A stretch of 47,839 nt of DNA, from assembly GCA_028823415.1 (NCBI GenBank), contig JAPKBL010000028.1:1-47839 (forward strand). Direction: 5' to 3'. A model generated the notes under the pieces. That model did not search any database, was not told where the DNA came from, and saw nothing but the letters and a program-made list of their open reading frames with translations. Source of the DNA: Mariniblastus sp. (GTDB lineage: Bacteria; Planctomycetota; Planctomycetia; Pirellulales; Pirellulaceae). This document shows, in pieces, positions 17,735 to 26,038 of this stretch (positions within the stretch are counted from its first letter, which is position 1; each line of letters opens with the position of its first letter). A program made the position numbers and the translations under genes.

Positions 17735-19351
17735 ATGGGTGAGTTCTTGAAGCGATACGCGTTCTTGGCGATTTGCATTATCGCTATTCTCAATACGTCA
17801 GTTTCGGTCAAGCGAGGGTTGGCGGAGGAACGTGATCGTTTTGTACCAAGCGTTTCGCCGGGTACCTCAGCGGCGATTACCGAAGGCGGCGAAAAACCAA
17901 ATGTTATACTCATCATGGTGGATGATATGGGGTTTTCCGATATCGGCTGTTACGGTGGAGAAGTCGAAACGGCGAATTTGGATCGCCTTGCTCGAGGCGG
18001 TATGCGTTTTACCCAGTTTTATAATAACGCAAAGTGCACCACGACCCGCGCCTCGATTCTTACGGGACTCTACCCGCGGGGAACCAACGGCAACCGTCAT
18101 CTACGAGCCAACATGGTGACACTCGGCGAGGTCATGCAGCAGTGTGGTTACCGGACTGCACTGTGTGGGAAATGGCATCTCGGCCGTGATAAAATAAATC
18201 ATCCATTTTATCGCGGGTTTGATTCGTTTTATGGATTGCTTGACGGGTGTTGCAACTTTTTTGATCCAGTTCAGCCTGATCCAAAATACAAGGGAGGCCG
18301 GACGCGGGTGTTCGGCGTAAACGATCAACTGATCACCGATTTTCCCGCAGATTTTTATACGACGGACGCATTTACCGACTCGGCGATCGAGGCGATTCAT
18401 GCGGCGGATCGAGAGAAAAAACCATTTTTTATTCATCTTACCTACACTGCCCCGCACTACCCAATCCAAGCTAAGCCGGCAGATATTGCGAAGTACCGAG
18501 GGAAATTTTCTGGGGGATGGGATGCGCTGCGGGAAAATCGATTCAGACGGCAACAGGAAATGGGATTGGCCGCGGAGTCTTGGAAATTGAGCGAGGGAGA
18601 AAGTCGGGCATACTCATGGGCGAATGCGAATCAAGATTTCGAAGATCATCGAATGGCGGTTTACGCAGCGATGATTGACAGTGTCGACCAGAATATTGGT
18701 CGGGTCTTACAAACGTTATCGCAGACTGGACATGACGAGGACACGCTCATCCTATTTTTATCGGATAACGGTGGGTGCGCCGAAGAGCCTGGCGGACGCG
18801 ATCCAGAAAAACGGAATCCCGGCCCCGGCGATGATTATGTGGCGGTTGGGCCTGCCTGGGGTTGGGCGCAGAATGCACCGTTCCGTCGATACAAGAGCTG
18901 GCTCAATGAGGGGGGAATCACAACACCCATGATTGCGTGGTGGCCGAAAGTAATTCCTCACGGCACGATCAATCGCGAGGTGGCTCACATTATCGATTTC
19001 TTGCCAACGTTAGTGGAGCTGGGCGGTGGCGATTATCCCAAGCAGTTTAAAGGAATCGACGTATTGCCGGTTGAGGGTAAGAGCATGGTCAACTTATTGG
19101 AGGGAAAGTCTAGAAAGGGGCATTCCCAAATCTGTTGGCAGTGGGCTGGGAACCGCGCAATCCGAGAGGGGAATTGGAAATTAGTTTGGGATAAACTCAA
19201 TTCGAAAAAAAGATGGCAACTCTATGATCTTGCAATCGATCGATGTGAAATCAATGACTTGGCGGATCAGCACCCCCAACGAGTTGAACGCATGTCCAAC
19301 CAGTGGTTTGATTGGGCCGAGGAGATGGAGCTGAAGGTCAAACGACAATAA
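17735..19351 (+). CDS. Secreted arylsulfatase-type sulfatase with CTTTR motif
   Basis: This 538-aa arylsulfatase-like protein has a signal peptide or anchor near residues 8-25 and the DDMGFSDIGCYGGE metal motif typical of arylsulfatase A-type enzymes. The modification motif reads CTTTR (101-105), so the usual Pro/Ala at the third position is Thr. GKWHLG, TYTAPHYPIQA, LSDNGG and the C-terminal GNWKLVWDK are all present. An insertion with basic and Trp residues around 250-280 is characteristic of this branch. It follows the SGSH-like sulfatase in the same direction and may share its transcript. The protein looks intact and active if the local formylglycine enzyme accepts CTTTR. Confidence 0.92.
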   Translation: MGEFLKRYAFLAICIIAILNTSVSVKRGLAEERDRFVPSVSPGTSAAITEGGEKPNVILIMVDDMGFSDIGCYGGEVETANLDRLARGGMRFTQFYNNAKCTTTRASILTGLYPRGTNGNRHLRANMVTLGEVMQQCGYRTALCGKWHLGRDKINHPFYRGFDSFYGLLDGCCNFFDPVQPDPKYKGGRTRVFGVNDQLITDFPADFYTTDAFTDSAIEAIHAADREKKPFFIHLTYTAPHYPIQAKPADIAKYRGKFSGGWDALRENRFRRQQEMGLAAESWKLSEGESRAYSWANANQDFEDHRMAVYAAMIDSVDQNIGRVLQTLSQTGHDEDTLILFLSDNGGCAEEPGGRDPEKRNPGPGDDYVAVGPAWGWAQNAPFRRYKSWLNEGGITTPMIAWWPKVIPHGTINREVAHIIDFLPTLVELGGGDYPKQFKGIDVLPVEGKSMVNLLEGKSRKGHSQICWQWAGNRAIREGNWKLVWDKLNSKKRWQLYDLAIDRCEINDLADQHPQRVERMSNQWFDWAEEMELKVKRQ

Positions 19352-19669
19352 GGAAATAGTGATGTCTACAAGGAAAAATCGTTATGTGATTTGAATGTCC
19401 AGTCAACAGCGACTGTTTTCTTTGTTGGGCTAGTGTATGCAGATCCCTTGTTATTGAGAGTGTGTCACCGGTTACGCGACTGAGTGAGCACGTTGACGAA
19501 AAAATTGGCCAACTCTATTGGATCCGTTCCTATTACCCCGCTTTACCCGAGGCTTTTATCGCTCCAAGATATTAAACAATTTAGTGATGCCCCTAAATTC
19601 GGAAGCCCATTTGTTTAAACGTGAGAGGATGGGGTAAACTACTGAACTTAATTTGTCTATTTTGTCGAG
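19352..19669. other. Non-coding stretch after the arylsulfatase
   Basis: This 318-bp region separates the sulfatase from the unknown gene at 19670. I see no reading frame longer than about a dozen codons with a start, no clear hairpin terminator and no repeat. It probably holds the promoter of the downstream gene. Confidence 0.35.
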
Positions 19670-20467
19670 GTGTTTTGGTTGGAAACTGAACAAACTGGAA
19701 CGTTGGATTGCGAGAGTCAGATTCTCAAGCTAGGCGGACACGATTTTTTAATCTCAAGACCGCATGATTTTGGAATCGTAATGGATCGCCCACTGGAAGC
19801 TGGGGCAGTCGCCGATGATTATCTTCATCAGGTGCTTTTAAGGGACGATGTGCGCGATTGCTTTCTCGACATCGTTGACCGAGAGGGACTGGTTGTCTGT
19901 AAAAATGTTCGATCTACGGAATCGAGTTATCGTAAAGTTCGCGGAAAGTCGAGTCACGGCAAGTTGAGTCAGGCTGAGTATTATCACCATGATGGTTGCA
20001 GTTGCCCTGTAAAACCGAGGGTGGTTGAAATTCGAATGCCGCATCAGTTAATAGCGAGAAATATCGCAACGGCGATCGCTCCCTTTCGGTCGGTTATGGT
20101 TGCGATGTTACGGGCGTTACCAGCGGAGATATTGGTTCACGGGGAACTACAGGCCACGCTTGATCAGTTCACCTGTTCGCCTGCAGATCCTCCGCCTTGT
20201 GAATCTTGGGATCGAATTCAGGGGCGCATCACGAGACTCGTGCGACGAGAATTGGATGCTGAATCCTGTCGAGCTTACTTTCGACGCGTGGATGCCCTAG
20301 CGAGCGCCTACGTGGAACCCTGGGAAATGGGGGAATCTCGGTTGATTTGTAACAATCACGAAAATTTAGCTGAGACGATGCAACATCGAAGGTCCTACCA
20401 AACGCCGAGGAGCTCGGCGGAAGCCAATGGATCTTTGGTTAAACGCTGGACGGCGGAAGAACTGTAG
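19670..20467 (+). CDS. Unknown protein, possible Fe(II)/2-oxoglutarate-type oxygenase
   Basis: This 265-aa protein has no family I recognise with certainty. Two segments recall clavaminate-synthase/TauD-like oxygenases. One is SQAEYYHHDGCSCP, where HHD could be the metal-binding HxD. The other is RLICNNHENLAETMQHRRSY, where the later His and Arg could be the distal ligand and the 2-oxoglutarate-binding Arg. The spacing (about 130 residues) is compatible, but this is motif-level inference. The start is GTG at 19670 or TTG at 19679; the latter has GAGG 8 nt upstream. An upstream in-frame stop at 19649 limits extension. It is convergent with the PaaK/F390-like ligase gene, 26 bp away. Confidence 0.6.
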   Translation: MFWLETEQTGTLDCESQILKLGGHDFLISRPHDFGIVMDRPLEAGAVADDYLHQVLLRDDVRDCFLDIVDREGLVVCKNVRSTESSYRKVRGKSSHGKLSQAEYYHHDGCSCPVKPRVVEIRMPHQLIARNIATAIAPFRSVMVAMLRALPAEILVHGELQATLDQFTCSPADPPPCESWDRIQGRITRLVRRELDAESCRAYFRRVDALASAYVEPWEMGESRLICNNHENLAETMQHRRSYQTPRSSAEANGSLVKRWTAEEL

Positions 20468-20493
20468 CCAGTCGTGTAATTAAATTGTTTGGA

Positions 20494-22059
20494 TCACGCG
20501 ATTGAGTTGCTTGGCGTCTGAACGTCGTTTGCAGATTCTACCGAATCATTGGAAACGACTTCTTGGATGGCGCTCGCTTTGGCTTCATCGCCAACCATTC
20601 CGCCGGCAAATTCAATGTCACCGATGCGCTGAATGACGCGGTATTTGCGTCGGTAATCGTGATCAATAAAGTCGACGAACCGAATGACATAATCCATTTG
20701 GTTACTTAATTCTGCCGATAGCAGGCGTTTGCTTTCGGTGCGGACCTGCTCCATAAATTGGTTGTCCGAGAGAATAAACTGGACTTCCAGTTCACGCTGT
20801 CCTTTTTCGAACACCTTAATTTCAATTACGCTGTCTGAAACAATCGCGTTGAGATCGTTGACGAAATTGTTAAAAAATGAGGGGTAAAATCTCTCGCCGA
20901 GGTCATTCATAATAAAATTCGAGTCTTTGCCCTCGATTTTAGTTATCAAATACTTTTCAGTACCGTCGGGGTAAGTTCGGAATTCTACATCTGCAATGTC
21001 TCGCATTTTATAACGGATGAACGGGAAATCTGTTGCGTTCAACCGGGTGATGATCATCTCAGGTTGACCCGCCTCATTGGGTTCCGTTTCTACGTAGGCT
21101 ACGTTTGCAAAGATCTCAAGTCCATCGGGAGTTTCATGAGCTAATTCTCCCAGTTCAACGGAACCGTATGAATCCTCAATTTTTGATTTCGGGAAGATTG
21201 ATTGAATGTGATTCCGCTGGCAGTCAAAAAATGTTTCACCGCTGACGTTGATCAATTCAGGCTGATGTTTGAGTTCCAAGTTGAATCGTTTGACGGTGTT
21301 GGCAATCATGTTCATCGGGGATGGGAATACCAATAATAATTTTGGCTTGTACTGATTGATATCGTCAATCAATCCGCGGACTGTTTTTTCGTCGATCTTG
21401 TCGAAAAGGTGGTATCGAAAGCCCAGCCACTTGCTGAGGCGATTGAATTTGACCATGTCGTCGATGTTGTAGGTGTTCTTTGGATAAAAAATCAGCATCC
21501 TCTCTCCGGGACGCCAACCCATCCGGTACCAACATTTGAAAAATGTGAACAGCATGGAAAACATATGCTGTTTGGTCATCATGACCGAGAGCGGAGTCGA
21601 TGTAGATCCACCGGTTGCCATTGGCATTATAAAGTCATTATGGCGGAGCCTTCGGATGGATTCGATCGGTCTTCCTTCGACCGAAAAATTATTTTGTGCT
21701 GGGTCAATGTTCGCCCAGCGATCTGTCATGACTGACTGGCCCGCATCGGCGTAATCTTGTTTTGAGAGAGCCGGCAGTTTGGAGTAAGCCGCGAAGAATT
21801 CATCATCGGAGAGGCCGGGCGACGTGGCTAAAAATTCGGTGAACTTGCCTCGGAAATACTCGCAATTCTCATCGGAATGAGTAAGCAACGCTTCAATATC
21901 TTTTCGAATCTTGGGTCGGATATTGGTAAGGCGCTCTTCGATAACCACGTCTTGGTAGATTTCCTTGACTTTGATGTACCGAAAAGCCAATTGATACAGT
22001 GTCTTTAACATGTTGTAGCGTGGGCGTGGGAGGGAGTACTGGATACGAATCGCAAGCAT
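20494..22059 (-). CDS. PaaK / F390-synthetase-like AMP-forming ligase
   Basis: This 521-aa adenylate-forming enzyme belongs to the phenylacetate-CoA ligase / coenzyme F390 synthetase / CapK group. The nucleotide-binding loop is ATGGSTSTPLSVMM. The downstream YGSVELGE (substrate/AMP region) and TRLNATDFPFIRYKMRDIADV (hinge) fit the family. It should activate a carboxylic acid as an acyl-adenylate, possibly for transfer to CoA or a carrier protein. The start is uncertain: ATG 22059, or ATG 22011 (MLKTLYQLAFRYIK), which better matches where I expect homologues to begin. Neither has a strong ribosome site. It could prime the ACP-based pathway elsewhere in the window, but it is not in an operon with those genes. 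Confidence 0.82.
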   Translation of the reverse strand: MLAIRIQYSLPRPRYNMLKTLYQLAFRYIKVKEIYQDVVIEERLTNIRPKIRKDIEALLTHSDENCEYFRGKFTEFLATSPGLSDDEFFAAYSKLPALSKQDYADAGQSVMTDRWANIDPAQNNFSVEGRPIESIRRLRHNDFIMPMATGGSTSTPLSVMMTKQHMFSMLFTFFKCWYRMGWRPGERMLIFYPKNTYNIDDMVKFNRLSKWLGFRYHLFDKIDEKTVRGLIDDINQYKPKLLLVFPSPMNMIANTVKRFNLELKHQPELINVSGETFFDCQRNHIQSIFPKSKIEDSYGSVELGELAHETPDGLEIFANVAYVETEPNEAGQPEMIITRLNATDFPFIRYKMRDIADVEFRTYPDGTEKYLITKIEGKDSNFIMNDLGERFYPSFFNNFVNDLNAIVSDSVIEIKVFEKGQRELEVQFILSDNQFMEQVRTESKRLLSAELSNQMDYVIRFVDFIDHDYRRKYRVIQRIGDIEFAGGMVGDEAKASAIQEVVSNDSVESANDVQTPSNSIA

Positions 22060-22494
22060 TTATGCTAGGGAAGCAATGCCTGATTGTCGAGTATAGATGT
22101 TAAAAAACGCGTACTTTTGAATATTAAGGCTGTATTTGGTGCAGCACTTTCATTTTTAACTCTGGCTGTTCGCTGGAGAGCGAAATGCAATCGATTCTTG
22201 TTATTCTCGAGAGAGGGAATCGACTCATTGGGGGTTCTACCTATTTAGAATCTTAACAATGCGTTGGGAATTGAAGCCGCGTCGGATTCGAGTTGTCCAG
22301 CGGGCGCAATGCAGGGCGCGAAAGAACCTGTGGGCGTAAAGGCCGTTTGTGCGTATTCGTCGGATAAATGCCGTTAGAACATCGAAATAAGGAGGGCTCA
22401 TTTTCTGGCCTGGGTCTCCCGATCTTAATCAGGGTAGCTTGGTAGACCGTCTGAGTTAGTTTTTGAGCATGTTTTTCGATCGAGAGGAACCATT
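22060..22494. other. Non-coding stretch between divergent genes
   Basis: This 435-bp region lies between the ligase gene (minus) and the small secreted protein gene (plus). A 26-codon Arg-rich frame starts at ATG 22259 (MRWELKPRRIRVVQRAQCR...), without a ribosome site, and is not called as a gene. I could not fold a tRNA or see a clear repeat. Promoters of both neighbours should lie here. Confidence 0.35.
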
Positions 22495-22878
22495 GTGAAT
22501 CTTCTGAAAAAATCTAAGCTAGTCCTCTTACGATCCTTTGGATTTGTATTTGCAGGATTGATTGTGTTGTCGGTCAATGACTGCGAAGCACAGTTAATTC
22601 GCGGGCGCTGGCAGCGAGTAACGTCCAATGAGCGGGACGCTGTTTCTGTGACCCATCCGCCGATTAGATCCAACTGGAATTCCGTAGTGGGCGGGAAGCC
22701 GTGGTTTAATTCGAAAACCCGAAACAGTGATCGATGGCCTCGCCCGGTTTCTTGGGATGTGGAATCCAATAATTCCAGATACATCGGTGGCTTCCATTAT
22801 TCGTACTTTGAGAATCTCGGAATTCCTAGCGGTGACATCGGACTGCGAGGCAATGGGGTGAATTGGCGGCCTTGGTAG
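22495..22878 (+). CDS. Small secreted protein of unknown function
   Basis: This 127-aa exported protein has a basic N-terminus and a hydrophobic signal segment (SFGFVFAGLIVLSVNDCEA), probably cleaved before QLIRG. The mature part is rich in Arg, Trp and Asn. It ends with YIGGFHYSYFENLGIPSGD followed by GLRGNGVNWRPW, which looks like a conserved terminal motif. The start is GTG, with GAGAGGAAC just upstream. No family is recognised. It may be a cell-surface or cell-wall component; nothing in the sequence fixes a role. Confidence 0.65.
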   Translation: MNLLKKSKLVLLRSFGFVFAGLIVLSVNDCEAQLIRGRWQRVTSNERDAVSVTHPPIRSNWNSVVGGKPWFNSKTRNSDRWPRPVSWDVESNNSRYIGGFHYSYFENLGIPSGDIGLRGNGVNWRPW

Positions 22879-22957
22879 TCAAGATATCAGGCTCCATGCG
22901 AAAATAGCCCCTCTTAAACTTTTGGGCTTTCTTTAGAAACTTCCGCAGTGTTGTTGC

Positions 22958-24850
22958 TCATTTTACGATGTTGTTCGAGTCGAGAAGAACGTTGAGAGTT
23001 CGGTTGGCCACGCGCGTGATGTACTTGTTCGGTTGATTGGTAAGGCAGCGTTTAAGTTCCGGAATGAGTGGTCGTGCTGCTTCCCCGGATTCGTCAAGAA
23101 CTATCGCTGCACGCAACCGAGCCCATGGGTGTTCTCCTTCAAGTTCAATTTTCAGCGTCGATAAAGCCTGTTGTGGCTCATTGATTTTCAATAGAGCACG
23201 GGATGCGGCAATCCGGACACATGGGGAGCGATCCGAAAGTGCAGCAATTAAGGCGGCCTTACAAGTGACTGCCTCGTCTGGACGATTTCCAATTCCAATC
23301 AATCCCCAGTAACGGACAATCGAGTCAGCGTGCGACGCCGCTTTTTTTAGATTATTAAAATCAGAATTGTCACTGACAGCTAAATTGGCAGTGTTACGTA
23401 TTTGTTCGATGAGATCGGGATTGGCATTTTTTAAAATGTTGTACCTTGCACCCACTTGCGATTCACGGATCTGAATTTCGGATTCGGGGATCAGTCCAAT
23501 GTCGCGGGTGTCGACCACCCACTCCAAGTGAGCGTTTCGCAATCGCGTTAGTACTCTCTCGTATTGCAGGTCGTTGCTTAGGTTGTGCACCTCGTATGGA
23601 TCGACGTCGAGGTCGTAAAGTTCCTCTGCCGGTTTGGATAGCTGCATGAACAATTTGGCCTCGGTTGAGAGTTTTCCGAGAGCATCGACTCGACGTAATT
23701 CCCGCATCGTCGCGCCTTTTTCCGGAGTATTCATGTATTGATAATATGCTTTGTGAGGCTCGTAATTTCGGATGTAGCGGTACTTTCGATCCCTGACGGA
23801 GCGAATGATATCGTAGCGCTCATCCATTCTGTCACGGGCTCCATAGACATAGTCGCGTTGCGGTTTTAGATCACTCCCTAAAAACGCACGTCCCTGCATA
23901 TGTGAAGGGGGTTTTAGTCCGGCAAGCTTCAACACGGTCGGGGCAAAGTCGAGCGAACTAATCAGTTCGTTTTCCACAACTCCAATCTTGTTGTTGACCT
24001 TCCAACGGTCTGGGAGTTTGACGATCAGTGGAATGTGTGTGCCCGAGTCGTAGAGCCAACGTTTCGCACGAGGCAATCCAACACCATGATCCGACCAGTA
24101 CATCACGATCGTATTCTCATATTCTCCAGCATCTTTTAATTCTTGGATTAACGATCCCGCCCAAACATCCATGGCAGTAATCAGCTCATAATTGCGTTTC
24201 CAATCCTCTCGAACGACAGGCGTGTCAGGATAGTACGGGGGGAGCGTCAGCTGATCAGCGTCCTGGCGTTGCTGCGGGCTGAGGTCTTTGGTGATCTGCT
24301 TGTATTTGGATTTGCTTGCGATACCACTCTCGTGGCATCCTGTGAAATTAAAGACTGCAAAAAAAGGTTGTTTCGGATCGGGCCGATTTTTCCAATGTGC
24401 TTTTTTGTCGGATTGGTCCCAAACATCAGCCGGTGTTTTAAATTGATAATCCTGTTTCGAGTTATTTGTGCAATAATAACCGGCCTTTCGCAGGTAAACG
24501 GGGAAAGGCTTCACTGCCTTGGGGAGCTTGGCATCGCATCGCATGTGATGGGTACCGAGTGTGGACTGGTAGACGCCAGTAATAATTGCCGAACGGCAAG
24601 GAGCGCAGACCCCGGCGGTTGTAAATGCGTTTTTATAAAGAATTCCCGAGTTAGCGAGTTGGTCGATGTTGGGCGTGATTGCGTCCTTATCACCGTAGCA
24701 TCCCAAATGTGGACTGATGTCCTCGCAAGAAATCCAAATGATATTTGGGGCGCCGGTGGGAGATTCGGGCGGTGTTGCTTTTGCGAGGGGAGTGCCGAGA
24801 AAAAAAAACGCCAACAGAAGCGAAAATTTGAATTGAAGTAACTGGCGCAT
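22958..24850 (-). CDS. Secreted sulfatase with C-terminal HEAT repeats
   Basis: This roughly 630-aa protein combines a type I sulfatase with about 130 residues of HEAT-like helical repeats at the C-terminus (VRYWGLIGIGNRPDEAVTCK, SPCVRIAASRALLKINEPQQ, HPWARLRAAIVLDESG). The signal peptide starts MRQLLQFKFSLLLAFFF. ISCEDISPHLGCYGD is the metal motif, with ED for DD. The modification motif is CAPCR (82-86), with Cys82 as the formylglycine residue. MYWSDHGVGLPRAKRWLYD supplies the other ligands. I chose ATG 24850 because GGAG lies 8 nt before it; a TTG at 24877 opens the frame. The repeats could mediate binding to a partner or the envelope. Confidence 0.92.
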   Translation of the reverse strand: MRQLLQFKFSLLLAFFFLGTPLAKATPPESPTGAPNIIWISCEDISPHLGCYGDKDAITPNIDQLANSGILYKNAFTTAGVCAPCRSAIITGVYQSTLGTHHMRCDAKLPKAVKPFPVYLRKAGYYCTNNSKQDYQFKTPADVWDQSDKKAHWKNRPDPKQPFFAVFNFTGCHESGIASKSKYKQITKDLSPQQRQDADQLTLPPYYPDTPVVREDWKRNYELITAMDVWAGSLIQELKDAGEYENTIVMYWSDHGVGLPRAKRWLYDSGTHIPLIVKLPDRWKVNNKIGVVENELISSLDFAPTVLKLAGLKPPSHMQGRAFLGSDLKPQRDYVYGARDRMDERYDIIRSVRDRKYRYIRNYEPHKAYYQYMNTPEKGATMRELRRVDALGKLSTEAKLFMQLSKPAEELYDLDVDPYEVHNLSNDLQYERVLTRLRNAHLEWVVDTRDIGLIPESEIQIRESQVGARYNILKNANPDLIEQIRNTANLAVSDNSDFNNLKKAASHADSIVRYWGLIGIGNRPDEAVTCKAALIAALSDRSPCVRIAASRALLKINEPQQALSTLKIELEGEHPWARLRAAIVLDESGEAARPLIPELKRCLTNQPNKYITRVANRTLNVLLDSNNIVK

Positions 24851-25087
24851 AAAAAAACTCCATTGACTTGGCCCCAATTCGAAGGTTTTCAGACTGGAGC
24901 ATAAGAAGAAACGTTCTGTGTTGAGCGTGAGTTTAATTGTAGCAGCTAATGAATCGACCAGAGTATTTGGGGAAAAGTGACTGGTTTGCCTAAAATAAAT
25001 TAGGAGTCATGGGTGGTGCAGGCTTGACCTTTTTGTGCCAGCCAATTTCAATCAAACAAAACATTGGCTTACTTGAAGGAAAAAGTA

Positions 25088-25465
25088 ATGGAAAGCGATT
25101 CGAAAGAGTTGAACCGAATTCAAGATGATGGATCTGATCTAACTCTACGAGAAGCTCAAGCATCGGTCGACGATTGGATAAAGAACGTGGGAGTGCGGTA
25201 CTTCTCAGAATTAACCAATTTGGCCCAGCTGGTCGAGGAAGTTGGCGAGTTGGCAAGAATTATCTCGCGAACCTATGGGGATCAGAGTTTCAAAGATTCA
25301 GATAGGGATTCCTCGTTAAAGGACGAAATGGCCGACATTTTATTTGTGCTAATTTGTCTTGCGAATCAAACAGGTGTCGACTTAACGACCGCGTTTGACG
25401 ACAATTTACGTAAGAAAACTCAGCGCGACGGTGATCGCCATCGCAATAATCCTAAGCTGAGTTAG
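25088..25465 (+). CDS. MazG-like nucleotide pyrophosphohydrolase
   Basis: This 125-aa all-alpha NTP pyrophosphohydrolase contains the metal-binding signature as LVEEVGELARII followed by KDEMADILFVLICLAN. That is the ExxE...ExxD pattern of the MazG/dUTPase-like fold. Such enzymes hydrolyse (d)NTPs or modified nucleotides to monophosphates. I chose ATG 25088, with AAGGA 8 nt upstream; a TTG at 25064 opens the frame. It is the first of three genes in one direction, followed by QueD after 59 bp and the HDAC-like gene. Whether it acts on the same pathway as QueD, or as a general house-cleaning enzyme, is unknown. Confidence 0.9.
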   Translation: MESDSKELNRIQDDGSDLTLREAQASVDDWIKNVGVRYFSELTNLAQLVEEVGELARIISRTYGDQSFKDSDRDSSLKDEMADILFVLICLANQTGVDLTTAFDDNLRKKTQRDGDRHRNNPKLS

Positions 25466-25524
25466 TGGCAACCGAGCGATCCATTTTTTGTGGATGGCGA
25501 TTGATCCAACTGAAGAAGAGAAGA

Positions 25525-26019
25525 ATGAGTATCACGGTTATGCGTCAGGTTAAATTTTGTGCCGGACACCGATTGCTCGGTCACGAGGGAAAGTGCGCGA
25601 ACTTGCATGGGCATAATTACTTGATTCAGTTTCATGTGACTGGAAACGAAATAGATGAACTGGGTCGGGTCGTCGATTTCGGTGTGATCAATCGGTTGTT
25701 TAAAGGGTGGATCGATGATCATTGGGATCATGGTTTTATTGTATGGGACGCGGACGAGAATGCGCTCAACGCTCTGGAGCAAGTTCGGCCCAATAAGATC
25801 TATCGTTTGCCCTACAACCCGACCGCCGAAAACATGGCGAGATATCTGCTTGACCAAGTTGGGCCGACCTTAATCGATACGATCAAGGGTTACGATTTGA
25901 GGCTCACCAAAGTTGTTGTTTGGGAGACAGAGAACGCTTTTGCGGAAGTGACGATTGACTCAAGTCGCAATCAAGCTGACGCGATGTTACGTCAGGTGCA
26001 GAGATCAAATTTGAATTGA
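25525..26019 (+). CDS. queD: 6-carboxytetrahydropterin synthase / PTPS-like (QueD)
   Basis: This 164-aa protein is a pyruvoyl-tetrahydropterin-synthase-fold enzyme. Zinc ligands are His15 (CAGHRL) and His28 and His30 in GKCANLHGHNY, with the catalytic Cys24 between them. The TAENMARYL motif supplies the pterin-anchoring Glu. WDHGFIV matches the second catalytic segment. QueD makes 6-carboxy-tetrahydropterin from dihydroneopterin triphosphate, the first committed step to queuosine and other 7-deazapurines. I chose ATG 25525, behind GAAGAAGAGAAG; the GTG at 25465 would overlap the MazG stop. No other queuosine gene is nearby. Confidence 0.92.
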   Translation: MSITVMRQVKFCAGHRLLGHEGKCANLHGHNYLIQFHVTGNEIDELGRVVDFGVINRLFKGWIDDHWDHGFIVWDADENALNALEQVRPNKIYRLPYNPTAENMARYLLDQVGPTLIDTIKGYDLRLTKVVVWETENAFAEVTIDSSRNQADAMLRQVQRSNLN

Positions 26020-26038
26020 CCTGTAAGCGGTACTCATT

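Noticed and set aside
22259..22339. 26-codon Arg-rich frame between divergent genes
   Set aside because: No ribosome site and no recognisable feature; the composition could arise by chance.
24269..24841. 190-codon plus-strand frame opposite the HEAT-repeat sulfatase
   Set aside because: It overlaps the conserved N-terminal catalytic half of the sulfatase on the other strand, and its translation shows no domain or start signal.
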